Source: Albula goreensis (Eukaryota; Chordata; Actinopteri; Albuliformes; Albulidae). From it: a stretch of DNA of 64,000 nt. Below are positions 26,101-39,342 of the stretch, one piece after another (positions within the stretch are counted from its first letter, which is position 1; every line of letters begins with the position of its first letter). The notes under the pieces were generated by a model, which did not search any database, had not been told where the DNA came from, and saw only the letters and a list, made by a program, of their open reading frames with translations. The position numbers and the translations under genes were made by a program. The DNA lies in the NCBI GenBank assembly GCA_022829145.1, contig CM040764.1:15785670-15849669 (forward strand). Direction: 5' to 3'.

Positions 26101-29100
26101 TTATAAAAGTACATCTTGTACTGATGATTATTGGCATGTATGTTGTTCATATCCAAATAACAATGGTATTTTTTATGATCACTCAAGTTTAATTACTAAC
26201 AGCTTTTCAACATTTCCATCCACTTTTACATCTGTTTACTGTAGAATATGGAGTGAATATGACTAAAACTCAGAACTGGGCAGTTGGGGAACATTAACGG
26301 AATGAGCTGAGAGGAATATTAACAGAAAACTAAAAGTATGTTAAATGTGTAGGCGTTTGTTGTGCAGTTTGTTTGGTTCAATTTTGATGTATCTGTATCA
26401 GACAGCAGCGACAGAGTTTCCATTAAATCCATTTTCATAGAAAATGGTAAAAGCTGTTAGTAATTTTTGAAAGTAGTAAGGCAGGATCAAATTTAGACTG
26501 TTAAAATGTTGATGTCATGCTGCAGAAAGGGACTTTTTGTGTCAGGACTGGGCACTCAATAAATCCTTCTTGGAGTTATTGATTAAACGTCGTACTCTAG
26601 TGGCAGCTCATTTTGGCTTGCATTAGGCTTGTCTGTGCTTCATAGCTGGCCTTCGCTTACTGAAAGCATTGATAGAGAAGCTAATTTGGGACACATAAAA
26701 TGCCTGGATTTTGCGCCCAGTCCTGTTGAGCATACTCACTCACATGTGGACATTCGCCAGCAGGGGACAAGGTCTGTGTATCCCTTATGCAGTGGTGATG
26801 TTTATATTGGAAAAAAGTTATATGTGTGATATATCAAATTATCTGTCTATTGGACTTTCCTATTCCGTTCATCTCTTTCCTCACTCTACGACTCTTCCAG
26901 GTCCAGACCTTATGAGTCTTACGACTCCGGGTCTTCTATAGGTAGCCGAGATCTGCTCAGATCTGGCTACGGGAGTAGTTTTGATGACGGATATGACAGC
27001 TCCCTCCCGAGTAATGAAATGTATGAGGAGGAGTCCAGCTGGGACTCGTCCTACCCCAGCTCCAGCCTCAGGTCTGGCTTTTTGGATAATTCTGGAAGAG
27101 GTGGTTACTCTTCCTACGCCAGCAGCGACTCCCCCCACATGAAGCTCGCGCCCATCGGCTCGCGGGGCCGTGGAACGCCCGCCTACCCTCAAAACAATTT
27201 TGGAGGTAGAAGCAATGATGTGGGAGGACCGCCTGCGTTCAGAGGCCGAGGCAGAGGAGTAAGTACAGAATCTTTTGAGATTCTCTCCAATTACCCGCTT
27301 TCTGAAACGCTGTGACCCCAGGTGTCTGCCCCATGCCTCAGAGGGCCAGAGTGAGCCTCACACACCTTCACCTGTACGAAGTATTCATGGCAGTACACCA
27401 GAGATACTCCTGCTGAGATGGATATGCCAGAATATGCATAGTGAGGGTGTAATATACTGGTGTAAGTGCATTCATTTTTTTTTTTGAAGGGGAGGTGATT
27501 GCCTAAAATTTGTATGGTAAATACATCCCAGACTTTAAAAATCATCCATATTTTAAACATGGTCAAACATTAACCACAATCCAGTTTAAAAAGCAATAGT
27601 TTCCATCTGAACCTTCCATACACCAAAGAAAATTTCGTGAGTTCCCTAACCCTAATCTCTATAATATGTAGAGCTCCCTGGACGTCCTGCAGAGCTTTGA
27701 TGTAAGATAGCAGAGCGATGTAGGTCCCTATCATACTTTCAGTCTCTGTCTCATTATATGCTGCGCTGTTACTGGTTAAGGTCTCAGTCAGAGGCTCAGA
27801 TTAGTATCAGTATTAGGCATATAGAATATCATCAACCTCAGCCCCCTCCTGTTAATTATTTTAGCCTCATTTGACTTTTGGCAGCTGTTGGCTGTTGGGA
27901 TTGCTGGGGAAGTTCCAAGTCATGGGGAAGCTCAGTCAACTACCAGACTGGCTGTTGCAAAGACACAGTTTCTCCATGATTTGGAACTTCCCCGCTGATC
28001 CCTGAAAAAATCGGACACAGTGCTGCTGAAAGAAATTTGCATGTTTGACCATGGAGACACACATAGAAATAAATATGTGGAAAATGTTCCCGTCAGTCTG
28101 GCAGCCACGAAAGCAAAGTTCATAGTGGGATCCCTGATCCCTTTTAAAATATGGAACGCTCTATGAGGGAGTGTGTTGCCGATCAAGGGAGCATAACCAG
28201 TATATTGTTTTTCCATCCTGTTTCTTATTTCAAGCAAATGGTGACACATAAAATGACAGCTCTCCAAAATAAATTCACAACAAGTTCGAATAAAAAATAG
28301 TTACATTTTTTTCAGGTGATGAACTGCACCAGAATGTCAATGTTTTGTAGGTCATTTCCATTGGTAGCTGATAGCTGCTCTTGTTTGTTAGCCAACAAGT
28401 TTAATGAAAAATGAGCGCAAGACTTGTAGGCTATGAGCTTAGCTGTTTCTGTGTTTAAAGTATATGTGATGTCCAAGTTTGTACTTTGTGTTTTTTTTAA
28501 CAATTTCAAGAAGTCATAAAATGGTACTAAATAATAGCTAAAAATTGATAACAGAACACAAAATAGCACCTAAATGTGTTGTGGTGAACAGTAATCTTAT
28601 GTGATGGTGTACTTGTCACACAGCTGAAAAAGCTTTCTGAAGACACCGTTGTGTCTGTTGTGAAGGCATGCTTTTATATTTCCTGTAAAAAAGATCTATG
28701 CCAAAAATGAAGCTGTACCATATCCTGTGTGATTCACATTTTATTTTCAGTACCTGTTTCGATATTTACCCAGTGTTGAGTGTTAGTGGTCTTTTCTTTT
28801 GCATGTTTCTAAAGGAATGATTGACTTTCAGTGTGTAATACTTTGTGTTCACAGTTCATAGCTGTTGCCACTGGAGTCAGGCAGCCTCTGCATCCAAGTC
28901 TGCACCCACAAAGCTTCAGGCCAGTGGAGAGGCCCAAGGTAATGCAGGGCATCATCTGTGGGGTGTCCTTAAAATAATCACCTCAACGCAGCTGACTTTA
29001 AATCATTTTTATCATTTGAGGGGGGTACTGTCCCCTGTCATGAGCGAAGCTTAATGACACTCAGCTTGATGACAGAGTACACTGGAAAGGGAGAGTTGTC

Positions 29101-32100
29101 CACCAACACTTAGTGTCACATATGATTGTGAAGTGACTAAATGTCTCATTTAATTTTGACTGTTGGCATAGGTATGTCCATCACTCATCCATATCTGCCA
29201 ACATTTGGAAAGTTCAAGCCAATTAAGAATTTATGTAGTATATATTATGGATTACATGCATATCTGTAGAATGCTTCCTCATTGTCACAGTTTCCTTTTT
29301 GCCAACTATTTTTGTATATTCTAAAATACCAATTTATCTCTGTGTTTAAAAATTAATCTAACTCTACTTTCATTTAATGTCAGAGATTGACAACTTCAGT
29401 TTTGCTCTTTGAAAAATACAACACACATAATCACATGGAAATCAGAATGCATTTTTGCAAAGCAGTCACTTGCTTGAACCATCGGTAACCTCACACCTGT
29501 ATGACATGGTGCAGACTCGAACTTCAGTGAGAGACCAGATCATGCCCTGATCTCAGTAAAATGCCCCAGCAAGGAGCAGCGTCATTTTACCCCTGAACCC
29601 TCTGCTGGGTCTGGCAGGGGTAAAGCTTCCTAATGAGGCGTCTTTATGTGTTCAGCCCTCAGTGGGACACTTTGGAGTCCCCAGACCTGATTACCCTGCC
29701 AGTTACCAGCCTGCTCCCCAGCCAGTGTTCCACGGCATGAAGAGGAAGATGATGGCACCCCCTCCACCCGCCATGCTAGTGAAGAAGCAGAAACAGGCTT
29801 TCCCCGTCGTTAAGAGTGAAACCGGTAAAAAGGCTGCTGTGTGCCCCATTGCAATAACCCTAATTTAGCTCCAAATTAACCTATGTTAAATTTTAGACCA
29901 AAGTTGAGCTATTCAAACTCCTCTAATTATGTGAATTTAAACATGCTGGTTTTACAGGATTACAGAAACATTTACCTACCCTTGCAGCCGTATCACTTTA
30001 ACTTGTTTTGTGCACACAAGTTATGCTTTGTGTCCAGGTGGTATTGAATTTTTTTAAATTCCACAGCATTGTGACAAATGCGAGTAATTTATCTCAGTTA
30101 TCTTCATTCAGTCAGAAAGAGCAGTCCGCCATAGCTGAGGCGCATAGTATCACTGATGTCTGTGTAAATATGAAGAAAATATAATATTCAATGAAGCCAG
30201 CAAATAATAAGAAATCATTTTTAGGTTTCACATCAAGTCATAACTGCATATAGTTCACTTATAGTTGGCACAGATCTTGTCTTACTTTGAATTTCCCTGT
30301 TATTTCAACAGAAATCAACAGCCCAGCAGAGGTGAGATTGACTGAAATACATGTGTTATTTCTTTGTCTCATTTATAGCTAAAAAATCACTTGAAAGAGA
30401 TCATTAAATGTAAAAAAATAAGTACACTGCTTTGAGTGTAACTGTTCAGCTAAAAGTCTCCATGACTGTTCCATTTACATTGGTCTGTTTCTCCACTTTA
30501 AGAACCTTAAAGTGAAGGTTGAGAACAACGGTGAAACTGATGGTAGGACACACTTTTGTTTCTACGGCTGATGCACATTTTTAAGCCGTTGAATATGTTG
30601 CGCACCAGAACTGACTGTGTTCATTCACATAGACTCGATGGAGGAGAAGCAAAGGAAAGCCAGGAGAGAGAAGCAGAAACGCAGGCGAGAGAAAGAGATT
30701 GAGAAGTACGGGGACATGCACAGGTAAGCTCAGACATGGGGGCTTTGATGAACAGTGGGTCAGTGATGGAATAGGGGAGAGTGAAGTGGTAAAAAAGGAC
30801 AGTGGCCTGGTATTTGTCTCATTTCAGGTATTGTGATTGATTATTATGTAGTTAATGTTCTGCATTTCAAAACAATATTGCACACCAGTAAAGTCTTAAT
30901 TGTCTTTAATTTCACTTCCCTCTTTCATTAAAAGTAAAGTTCCTCAAAAGAAGATGGTCTGAAAGTGAAGTTTGTCATTGATAAACAGCCCCTGATGCAT
31001 GTCATTTCAGACTGGCATTCACATGTGCTTTTTGCAAAGTTCGCACATGTGAGGACAAGGAGATCGAGGAGCACTTTTCGAGCACGTTTCACCAGCAAAC
31101 GCTGACGCACATTCAGAAACAAACCAAATTTGATGACAAAACGATTGCCTTCTTACATGTAAGTACCCTTAGTCTTACATTTTGAAATCAGTCAGCGGTC
31201 AGGGCTGAATGGTTTTGGTTCAGTTCAATTTAAAGCTACATTTTACATTTGTATTTTTTATTTTTTTAGCAATTGCCATTCCACTGTGAATACTTTTCTG
31301 CAGTTGATAACAGGATCCATATTTTGTAAAGTTCTACTTCCTAGCAGCCATAAATCCAGCTTCCCGAGAAAAATTGTGACACCTTCCAGAGAACCTCATT
31401 CAGAATGGTTGTAATTTGCTCTGAGTCACATGGCTTCCTGTCGTAGGATTCCATGGTGAGTAAGTTCCGGAAGACCATGTCACGAAAGCGAGGTAACAAC
31501 GGCCCTGAACTGTCTCTGGAAGAAATCCTGAAAGAGCTTTCAAAAGGTACAAAAACACACTCCGTCTCCCCTCAGATGAACTGACGGTCCTCCACCTGAA
31601 CTACTTTCATTCATTGCCATTCAGGATTTGGTGTTTATTTTCATTTATATCTGGCACTAAAAAATGGATGTAAAACAAAAAATGTATTACTTGGAGTAAG
31701 TGCTGCGGTTTTGATTTCAAAACTTTGTGGTGTCAATTTCACACAAGTAGAACGATTCCATTACTTGGCTGTAGTTACATTCTAAACTACTATAAAGGGA
31801 ACTTTGCCAAGATACAGACCTCACACAAAGCAAAGTGTTTAATTAAATAACGCACCAATCATTCAATATACTTTTCAATATATTTTTAAATCATGTTTGT
31901 GCTGTCAGAGTTGTGATGACGTGTAAGATCGCAGTGCTGTTGGTTGCTGGCCCTCTCCCACAGTGGTGACAGAGGAGGTGTGCCTGAGCAAGGTGGAGAT
32001 GATCCATTGTATGGCCTGCCGCACCCACATCCCGTCCTCCCTGATCTCAGTACAGAACCACCTGCAGTCCAGTGACCACCTGAAGAACAAAGCGGTACGG

Positions 32101-32943
32101 CCCCCCCACCACAAAGACAAACCTGTCAGGGAAAACGGGTTACCTGAAACCATCTCCTGATCATTCTGGACTCCAGATTATGCATAGGAAAGCATAGAGA
32201 GTGTGTTTGCAGATCTTCTGAAACCTTTCTTTAAAGTTGGGAATATTTTGCTGTTCAAATCTTTCATGGATGACCCTGCCAGAGACATAATGCTATTGCA
32301 ACATATAATGCAGTTTACTCAAAATACCCTTACACACTGCTTTTTACAGCACTGGTAAGTGTGTGTGTGTACTGAAGTGTTTTATTTTCCATCAGATTGA
32401 CATTAAGTTCACTAAAACCATTATTCTTTGTTATGTAAAGATTGAACTCAGCTACATAACACAACTGTAAGGATGTAAGTTTCCCTGAGCCCAATGTGCA
32501 CAGATAACCTCAAATAAATACCTGCCATTTTGACATTATCAAAGTTTCTCTTTTATTTCCCAGTACAATACTTTATAGATCGTTCTTTTATGTTTTTTTG
32601 CTAGGAGTTCACCGAAACACAGAGAAGGGAGAGTGTCCTTACCGCCACCAGCATCATGACCAACCCCATTGTGAAGGCTCGCTTTGAGAAATACCTTAAG
32701 GTAATGGCCTGTTTTAGAGAGTGACAGGGAAATAATATAAGTCTGAATTCATTCCCTGCACAAGTTATACTTTGCACTGAACGCTCTGCTGCCATTCATT
32801 TCAGATTAAGTAGAAATCCTCATTCCGTTTGTCGTTTTCAGGGTAAGAATCCCTTTGAGGACGAGGTCAAAGAGACAGCCGAGGACGACCAAGATGCCCA
32901 GGATGATCAAGCAGAGTGTGACCTCACTGACCTGAATGAATGA
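23179..32943 (+). CDS. znf326: Zinc finger protein 326 (ZNF326/ZIRD)
   Basis: Exons: 23179-23314 (possible coding leader), 24305-24389, 25554-25600, 25740-25833, 26901-27258, 28855-28938, 29656-29824, 30312-30331, 30503-30542, 30633-30723, 31011-31158, 31447-31546, 31964-32094, 32605-32700, 32842-32943 (stop). All phases agree. Starting at the ATG in the second exon (24307, [10 protein letters not shown]) gives 520 residues; from 23179 gives 566; human ZNF326 has 582. Seen: a Ser/Tyr/Gly/Arg-rich N-terminal half with the signature [10 protein letters not shown]; basic tract near 305-325 (probable nuclear signal); two AKAP95-type C2H2 fingers, CAFC..HFSSTFH near 334-356 and CMAC..HLQSSDH near 427-450; a conserved [10 protein letters not shown] block; and a short acidic C-terminus, lacking the long acidic tail of human. 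ZNF326 is known as a subunit, with DBC1 (CCAR2), of a complex that couples Pol II elongation to splicing. Exon 30312-30331 is only 20 bases. Confidence 0.93.
27259..28854 (+). other. znf326: znf326 intron 5 (numbering from 23179 exon)
   Basis: The longest later intron, 1.6 kb, with GTAAGT donor and TTCACAG acceptor. A 111-codon minus-strand open frame at 27932-28267 has no family resemblance and no start context or splice partner, so I do not call it a gene. The region may contain an unrecognised old repeat. Confidence 0.7.
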
Positions 32944-33398
32944 GCCTACTAATGTACTTCCTCTGTTCTTACACTACACTCCAAAGTCATTACTGGTCTG
33001 AAAAAAAAACACTTCCTGAAACTTCCTGTCATTCTGATGCAGTTTTTAATTACTGGATGTCATGACTGAAATGGCTGTTTTGTGACAAGACACAAGTGTA
33101 TAGCTTTTTAGGGATTCCTTGTGACTGCTATGGCATGCAGGTATAAATGAAGTCTTTATAAGTCGTGGTCACCAATGTTCTGAGTGTCACAGTGTCTCCA
33201 GTAGCTCTGCTTGTAATGATTTCGCTCCTGTACAGCACTACAGACAAGCCTAACAGTGACATCCGTTTTAGTTTGTTGCAGAAAGTAAAAAATGTAGAAA
33301 TTGCCCTTTGTAGATTGATCTCTTATATGTAAAGGTGATAATCATTAAATACCTTAAAGGTGAATGTCTTGAACTACTTTTACTTGTGAGTTTCAGCG

Positions 33399-33404
33399 AA
33401 TAAA
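33399..33404 (+). terminator. znf326: Candidate znf326 poly(A) signal
   Basis: AATAAA 456 bases after the znf326 stop. It gives a 3' UTR of about 0.48 kb, plausible for this gene. No experimental support is visible in the sequence. Confidence 0.5.
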
Positions 33405-34195
33405 TGTTGAGCCAAAATGTATTTTTCAGTAGCTGTCAAACACAATAGTTTCTAACAGTCTGGAATGTTGTCAGTACTTTGCTGCATAATCTGCACATAG
33501 CATTAATTATGTGTGATCTCGTTACACATTTACAAACAAAAGCCCTTTTATGTATAGCTTAAATTGAGGTGTTGCTTTATAAAGCATTCATTATATAGTA
33601 CTATGAGGAAAAGACAACTGTGGTGTGAAGTGCATACTCACTGATCACAATGATTGCAGCAGTCTGAGGAGCTGCTTTATAAAGCACTTGTTATAGAGAT
33701 GAGCAACCCTAAATCATTTGACTGAATTTTGATCTACAACATGAGCAGATAGTTCATCAACAAAGGTTCATCAAGAGCATGGTTCAGTGACAGCAGAAAC
33801 AACACATTTAACAACCAAATAAAGCTGGAAATTCACACTTGCAAGTAGAGCACATGCAATGCGATACTGAACAGTAGACAAATGTGATATAAGATGAATT
33901 ATCCTTTGCTGCTCACTAAGGACTTGAGGAACAACACTAATATTTACCTGAACAAAAACAAAATCCTCCCGTATGTGTAACTGAAAGTATGAAGTACAGG
34001 ACAGAGTACTTTCAGAGGAGCAAACTAGTGGGCTCTTGACACCAAAAAAAAAACACTCTCTGCTCAGAATTTTCAAAACATCTATGTGTATGGGGGAGGG
34101 ATTTAAAAGTAGAGGATGAAATAAATGAGACAGGTCAGCCAAGCAAGGTACTACCTGGTGTCTCCAGGAAGATTTAGCACTCAGAGAAGGGAGCA
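33405..34195. other. Intergenic, downstream of znf326
   Basis: AT-rich spacer. A 146-codon minus-strand open frame at 33771-34211 is not similar to any family I know and runs into the terminal repeat of the transposon fragment, so it is probably chance. Confidence 0.4.
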
Positions 34196-34690
34196 TACAG
34201 AGGGTGGACAAATGAATGGAAACATCACATGGAAAAGGAAAACTGCAAAGTGAGTAATTAAAGGCAGCTTCACAGGTGTGTTCTATTAAGTTTAATGCAA
34301 ATTAGCATTAGTTACAGCTATAAAAGAGGTCTGACAGTCAGTGCTTTGATATGTGTGTTTAAAAAAAAAAAAAAAAAAAAAACAACAGACTATGGGGCAA
34401 CTAGTAGAGTTCCAAAGAGGCTTAATAGTCAGTGCTCAGATTGCAGATGCATCATTTGCAAAAACTTTATTACTTGTAACCAGGGGAATGGTGCTGAAAA
34501 TAATGACAACACATGCCAAGCACAGACCGCATCAGCGAAGATGAGCAGCAGTTGCAGACCAAGTTCACCGGCAAGGTCAGATGGACACTTGACAGTATGG
34601 CTACAAAAAGCACCATTAAACCATGACCTTTAAAATTTCCACAGAGCTCAATCGACATGTTTGTGACCCCAGTCTAAAGACAAACTGTGT
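34196..34690 (+). mobile_element. Tc1-like DNA transposon, truncated 5' fragment
   Basis: Begins at a TA target dinucleotide (34196-34197) followed by a Tc1-like terminal sequence, CAGAGGGTGGACAAATG. From about 34391 an open frame starting MGQLVEFQRG and containing GLIVSAQIADASFAKT resembles the N-terminal helix-turn-helix DNA-binding part of Tc1 transposases. The frame then breaks and only a scrap (ISTELNRH..., about 34635-34690) continues; the DDE catalytic region and the 3' terminal repeat are missing. A 22-nt A run (34361-34382) lies just before the coding part. It is a dead 5' remnant. Family assignment is by motif memory and should be confirmed by search. Confidence 0.6.
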
Positions 34691-35540
34691 TGCGAGTGTA
34701 ATACTTTTGAATGCCATGAGTGCATGCAACTTTTCCTGATTAAGAAAATATGAACATAAGTCTAACAAGGTCTATAAAAGTTTATTTAATCATATTAAAT
34801 GAAAATTATTTCACTTACTGTTTAGTTACTGGATTGTTAGAGAGTCTGATACATAGTGCCAGTTATGATCATGTCGACTGATTTGTGTTTTCTAGCTGAG
34901 CTAGCTTCTCTGAAAGGAGGAATTATTCTTGTTGCTATAAATATAATTAATTTTTTCATGCTATTCTATAACTCTTGTATTACGAAAATCTAAAACAAAA
35001 ATAATACAAGAATGTTGTATTTTCTGCACAGCACCTAAACTCATGTGAGAATGAGTAATTGCCAGTACCGGTGCGAACAGTATAAATGTGAATGGTTACT
35101 GAAGCATTCAAAGAAAACGAGGTAAACCTATAATGTATTGTAAATATTATGGGAAAATATGGAAGAATAGCTGTTGTCCTAAGACCTTTATTTACGTTAT
35201 TAAATACTTTTGAATGACTTAAATTACAGTATTTTGGATTGCAGCGTATGAATTTTATAAATTCGAATCTGGTCAGAGATGAAGGCTCTTTTTCAGTCAT
35301 TGTGGTGCTTGTATTTCAACAGATGTTATTAAAAATGTGGCCACCGAATTCAAATATATCAGCAGATTAAACCTAATCTGTTAAAGTATGTCCACAACGG
35401 ATTAAAGTTAACGGAATTCGCTTCTGCTCTTTTTCCAAGCGAAATGTAGACTGTCTACCTGGCTGCGATGAGTGACGCAAACACACACGCCCACATTCTC
35501 AGGTAGCTCGCTAGGGGGCTCGTAGTATAAGACAAGAGCG
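34691..35540. other. Intergenic, upstream of sema4
   Basis: AT-rich spacer between the transposon fragment and the semaphorin promoter. No gene, repeat or RNA recognised. Confidence 0.4.
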
Positions 35541-35666
35541 TGTTTATTGTTTTAGTCAAGGGGAAGTTTTGCAATCGAAAGAAGAATTGGATCCTATCAA
35601 CACTATACTCTGGGTGTAAATATTTATGTCAATTTGGTGTAGAGGACACAAATCCAGAATTCAGAG
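35500..35666 (+). promoter_or_regulatory. sema4e: sema4 promoter and first non-coding exon (predicted)
   Basis: A TATA-like TATAAG lies near 35526-35531. A consensus donor TCAGAG|GTAAGC at 35666/35667 ends a likely non-coding first exon that would splice to the acceptor at 39100-39101 (CTCACCTCAG). Inferred from signals and from the lack of any start codon for the signal peptide upstream. Confidence 0.45.
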
Positions 35667-38600
35667 GTAAGCACAGTGTTATCTATTCTTTTACTTAGGA
35701 AGGCATTTTATTGTTTAGGTTACTGGACTTCGCTCACCAATTACATTATTAAATCGGCCACAAGCGACAAGCATGTATGTACCCAACTTTTAATTGTATA
35801 ACACGACGTGAATTTTCCTGCGATGCTGTTTTTTTATTTAGAACTTTTAGGCATTTGGTCCTTAGGAAGGATATAGCGTATACTCTTTCTACCTCAGCTT
35901 CCATGAGGAACCTTTGGAGCGTTGCGCGGCTAGGAACTACAATTTGAGGGAGTGTTTTTCTTTTGAGGGGGAATCGATTATCTTGATTAGGTGCGCCTAT
36001 TTCCTTATGCAAACCTTGGGCAAATAAAACCTGTCTCCATGCTCGGAGACACTGAATGTAAGAGTAACAATTTGTAATATTACTTTTACTGAACACGAGA
36101 CCCATTACTACCCATTGTTATCCGGTATCTCTCCTCGACTGACGCATTTAAAATGCAGGTATTCCATAGTAAACCAGTTCCCTGTTTGAAGCGACAATTG
36201 TCTGACGCGTCTGACTAAACGACCAGTGTTATATTGAGATGTCACTTTCATGTCAGCATGGTAACTTTAATTTAACACACAACCTTGTAGTCTTGTTTGA
36301 GTCTGTCTTATTCTGTATGCATTTGGCGCTGTGGCTGATTTGAATCCACAAAAGGGTGAATCGGTCTAGCACATTTAGGTGTGTCACTCGGAGCACTTAC
36401 TGTAATGGGTCTGCTGTCCTGAAGCGCTCTGCAGTCGTAAACGTTTGCTCGAAACTCTGCATTTTTAAATTCTACTGATAACCTCAGAATGATGTTGAAG
36501 TTGAGTTAAACTTTTGAAGGTTTTGGCTTAATTTATTGGGCGCAAATAAATGTTTCTTTCTTTCACATTTACTGGGACTCCAAAACGGAAAGCCAATTTC
36601 AAGAGTTTATTGCATTTAACAGCATAGTAAATGTCGGGGTCGTATAAACAACAAAGTATGTTATTGCCCTGAAAGTTGCATGTGCTTCCTGAGAATGTGT
36701 GCCTCAAGCAGAGTTACATTTGGTCACAAAAATATATTGACTTTTGAATTTGAAATTTTATAATTAGCTACAAACGTTGTTTTGCTACACAAAACCGACT
36801 TGTTCTTGGGTCTTTTTCAACAAAATTGTTGAATACAACAATGGGTATGAAATATGTTGGAATTGTGAATAGATTAGGTAGAATTGTTAAGACTGTCTTC
36901 TGTTGGTTTTGGTTTCATCTCTCAAGTTAAACTGGATTTGTTTGCAGGAAAAATCTGTGTAGAGTTAGGCTACAGGGAATGGCATAGTGTCAAGAAAGCT
37001 TAGTATGTTGTCATTGGGAGTTAAGGAAAGTTGCTTACCAAACGAGTACTCATATAATTCGTTTAATTTATTTACGTGTGTTCTTTAAAAACGTTTGGGA
37101 ATTTCTTAGTTGTTGAAAGTACAGCACTTGGTGAATTCCGTGCCAGGGTTGGCCGTTAAATTAAGGGCTATGTTCAGCTAAGCACTTTCACTGCTTTTAA
37201 GATTCCCAGAGCACCATCCCTCGGCCCTTTACAAACGGCTGGAGCGGCGCTGCTAATGGCACACGCTGCGCTTTTTAATGTCAAACGGGAGGGATTCCTT
37301 CAGGAGAATGCCATTCCTGAAGCTTGTGTTCCCTGTCTCCCGGCTCCTGCCGGGACTCGTCCGCCCGCTTGGGAGCGAGTCAATGCAAGTTCCCCGACAC
37401 TGAGTGGTGGGAGGAATCCGAGGGGCGGAGAGGCTACTTGATTTGTTATCTTGGGTCTGCGGTGCTTGCATAGATTTGTATTCACGGTCAACCTGAAACA
37501 AAAGTGTTGCAATCCTTTCGGTTTGGCGTTGATGTAAAATACTGTATGAAATGTCGCATTTCAATGAGTGGAAATGGCAACATCTTTAATGCAATCATTT
37601 TTTTCTTTAGTTAGCCTGTACAGTATTTTGCATGGTACTGAAATTGCCAGACCCGCGACGCACGTTGAGGTCACTAGTAGTCTGCCTACAGACATACAGT
37701 ACTTCTGTCATGACTGCCTCTAATAAACAAAATCTTGAGAATGTCAAATTGATGGGAAAGTACAATCACATTCTTACGTCATATCCTGTGTATCCTCTGG
37801 ATTGTGTACTCTTCCAGAATAGCCAATAAAGTAACATGTGGAGAATGCTTTATGTGAGCAACTCCCCACCATGGCCAGTGATTCACTTCCTCTGTCCTGT
37901 GTTTGAAAATTGCTTTTAGGAAGTTAATTACAGAAAGCGGGGGCTAAGTGTGTTAAAATAACTTGATTCTGAGTTACTGAAAACCTCAGTGGTAGAGCAT
38001 GAAGGTGCCAGAAATGCATGTACCAGTGTTCTGAGCACCCAATTGTCCTGAATTTGTACATAAGATGTTTAGTTGTAAATGTCAAGTGTCATGGCATTGT
38101 GTTGTGTCTTAACTCATTGTCATAGCAGGCAGTAAAAGCACACAAGAGGGTTTTTTAATTTTTTTATTTTTACATAGTTTGGTCCCAAATCAGTCCATTC
38201 TGGTCTGTACAAGTTAAATTTGTCTCCACACTTTCAGCCATAGGATGACAAATGACAGGTCATGTCTGAGTACAGAACTGTGTTAGATGGCTGCTGTGAG
38301 CCCAGAATACAAGATATTAACAAAGTAATTTGTTCAGAATTGGAGTATCAGTTTTGCAGGTGTTTAACAAGTGAGGGTTTTGATTTTAACACTGTGTGTA
38401 CTGTAGGACTAGCCTCTAATCCTGTCACACAGTATGGTTGGTTTCTAACTTGTGCATGCAGAAGTGTTTGGTTTTAATGCAGTGGTAAAGACAGGAAAGA
38501 ATAGACCAGCCTTTTGGGGGCATTTCATGCATGTCAGTGTGCTCACCACTACTTTCCTTTGAATTCAAAGACAAGCACTTTATGGTCTTTACCAAGCTGT

Positions 38601-39101
38601 GCAGAGGAAGAGGGAGACCACAGAGTAGGGGGCAGGGGCATGGGTGTTGATGTGTAAGAGATTACGGTTATGTTCCCATATACACATACACGCAAGCATG
38701 TACAGGAGCTAGTTAGATGCAGTGACCTAAAGTTGGGCTTGCTTCATACAAATAAAAGAACAAGTGCATAAAAAATGTTGGAGTTCTACTTGGGGCACCA
38801 TTTCTATGAATTGTAACTGTGTTGGCATGGGGGATTCTTTGAACCGAACCACCACTGAGTGATGACATGGCAGCCACCCACACCAGACTGCATGCATTCA
38901 GATCTTCAGTAGGAACATTGTGGTTGGTTGCATGTGTGAGTCAGTTTGCACAGAAGCTTGTGAAATGAATGGGCATTTGCACAACCACCTGTGCGGAGGA
39001 TGTGAACTATGTTGTGACAAACGTTGGGTGTCTGATGTAGGTTAGAATCATGGTGACTGATGGTAATGTTGCTCATGGTTATTTTTTCTGTCTCACCTCA
39101 G
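35667..39101 (+). other. sema4e: sema4 first intron (predicted)
   Basis: A 3.4-kb leader intron, much the longest of this gene. The part nearest the promoter (35.7-36.2 and 37.2-37.4 kb) has more CpG than the rest, as expected near an active promoter. No gene or repeat recognised. Confidence 0.4.
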
Positions 39102-39234
39102 ATGGCTGATACAGAACCTCAGCATCTGAAGATCTGAGGAGCCTTTCAGGTGGTGAAGGAAAGTCATGCTTGCTCTTCAGGGATGTCAGAGAAAGAACAG
39201 TGAGGGGCTGCGCAGTTCACCAACGGCAACATAA
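39102..39234 (+). promoter_or_regulatory. sema4e: Upstream open reading frames in sema4 leader
   Basis: The second exon opens with an ATG right at the splice junction. After joining to the predicted first exon the context is GAGATGG, a strong initiation context. It encodes 11 codons and stops at 39137. Two more short frames follow: 39166-39234 (22 codons) and 39182-39202 (6 codons). All end before the semaphorin start at 39343. Such uORFs usually lower translation of the main frame. Confidence 0.5.
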
Positions 39235-39342
39235 CTGCTGATTTGGGGAGGCTGGGACTTCGCCCCTTCTGCTAGGAGGGTAGCTGTGATTTTGGTTTCG
39301 AGCAGAACAGGATACCTTTGGTGCAGAACAAAGTTGCGAACC

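Noticed and set aside
27932-28267. 111-codon minus-strand frame in a znf326 intron
   Set aside because: I looked for transposon or retrogene similarity and saw none; single unconnected frame, likely chance or an unrecognisable old repeat.
33771-34211. 146-codon minus-strand frame after znf326
   Set aside because: AT-rich, runs into the transposon terminus, no known motif.
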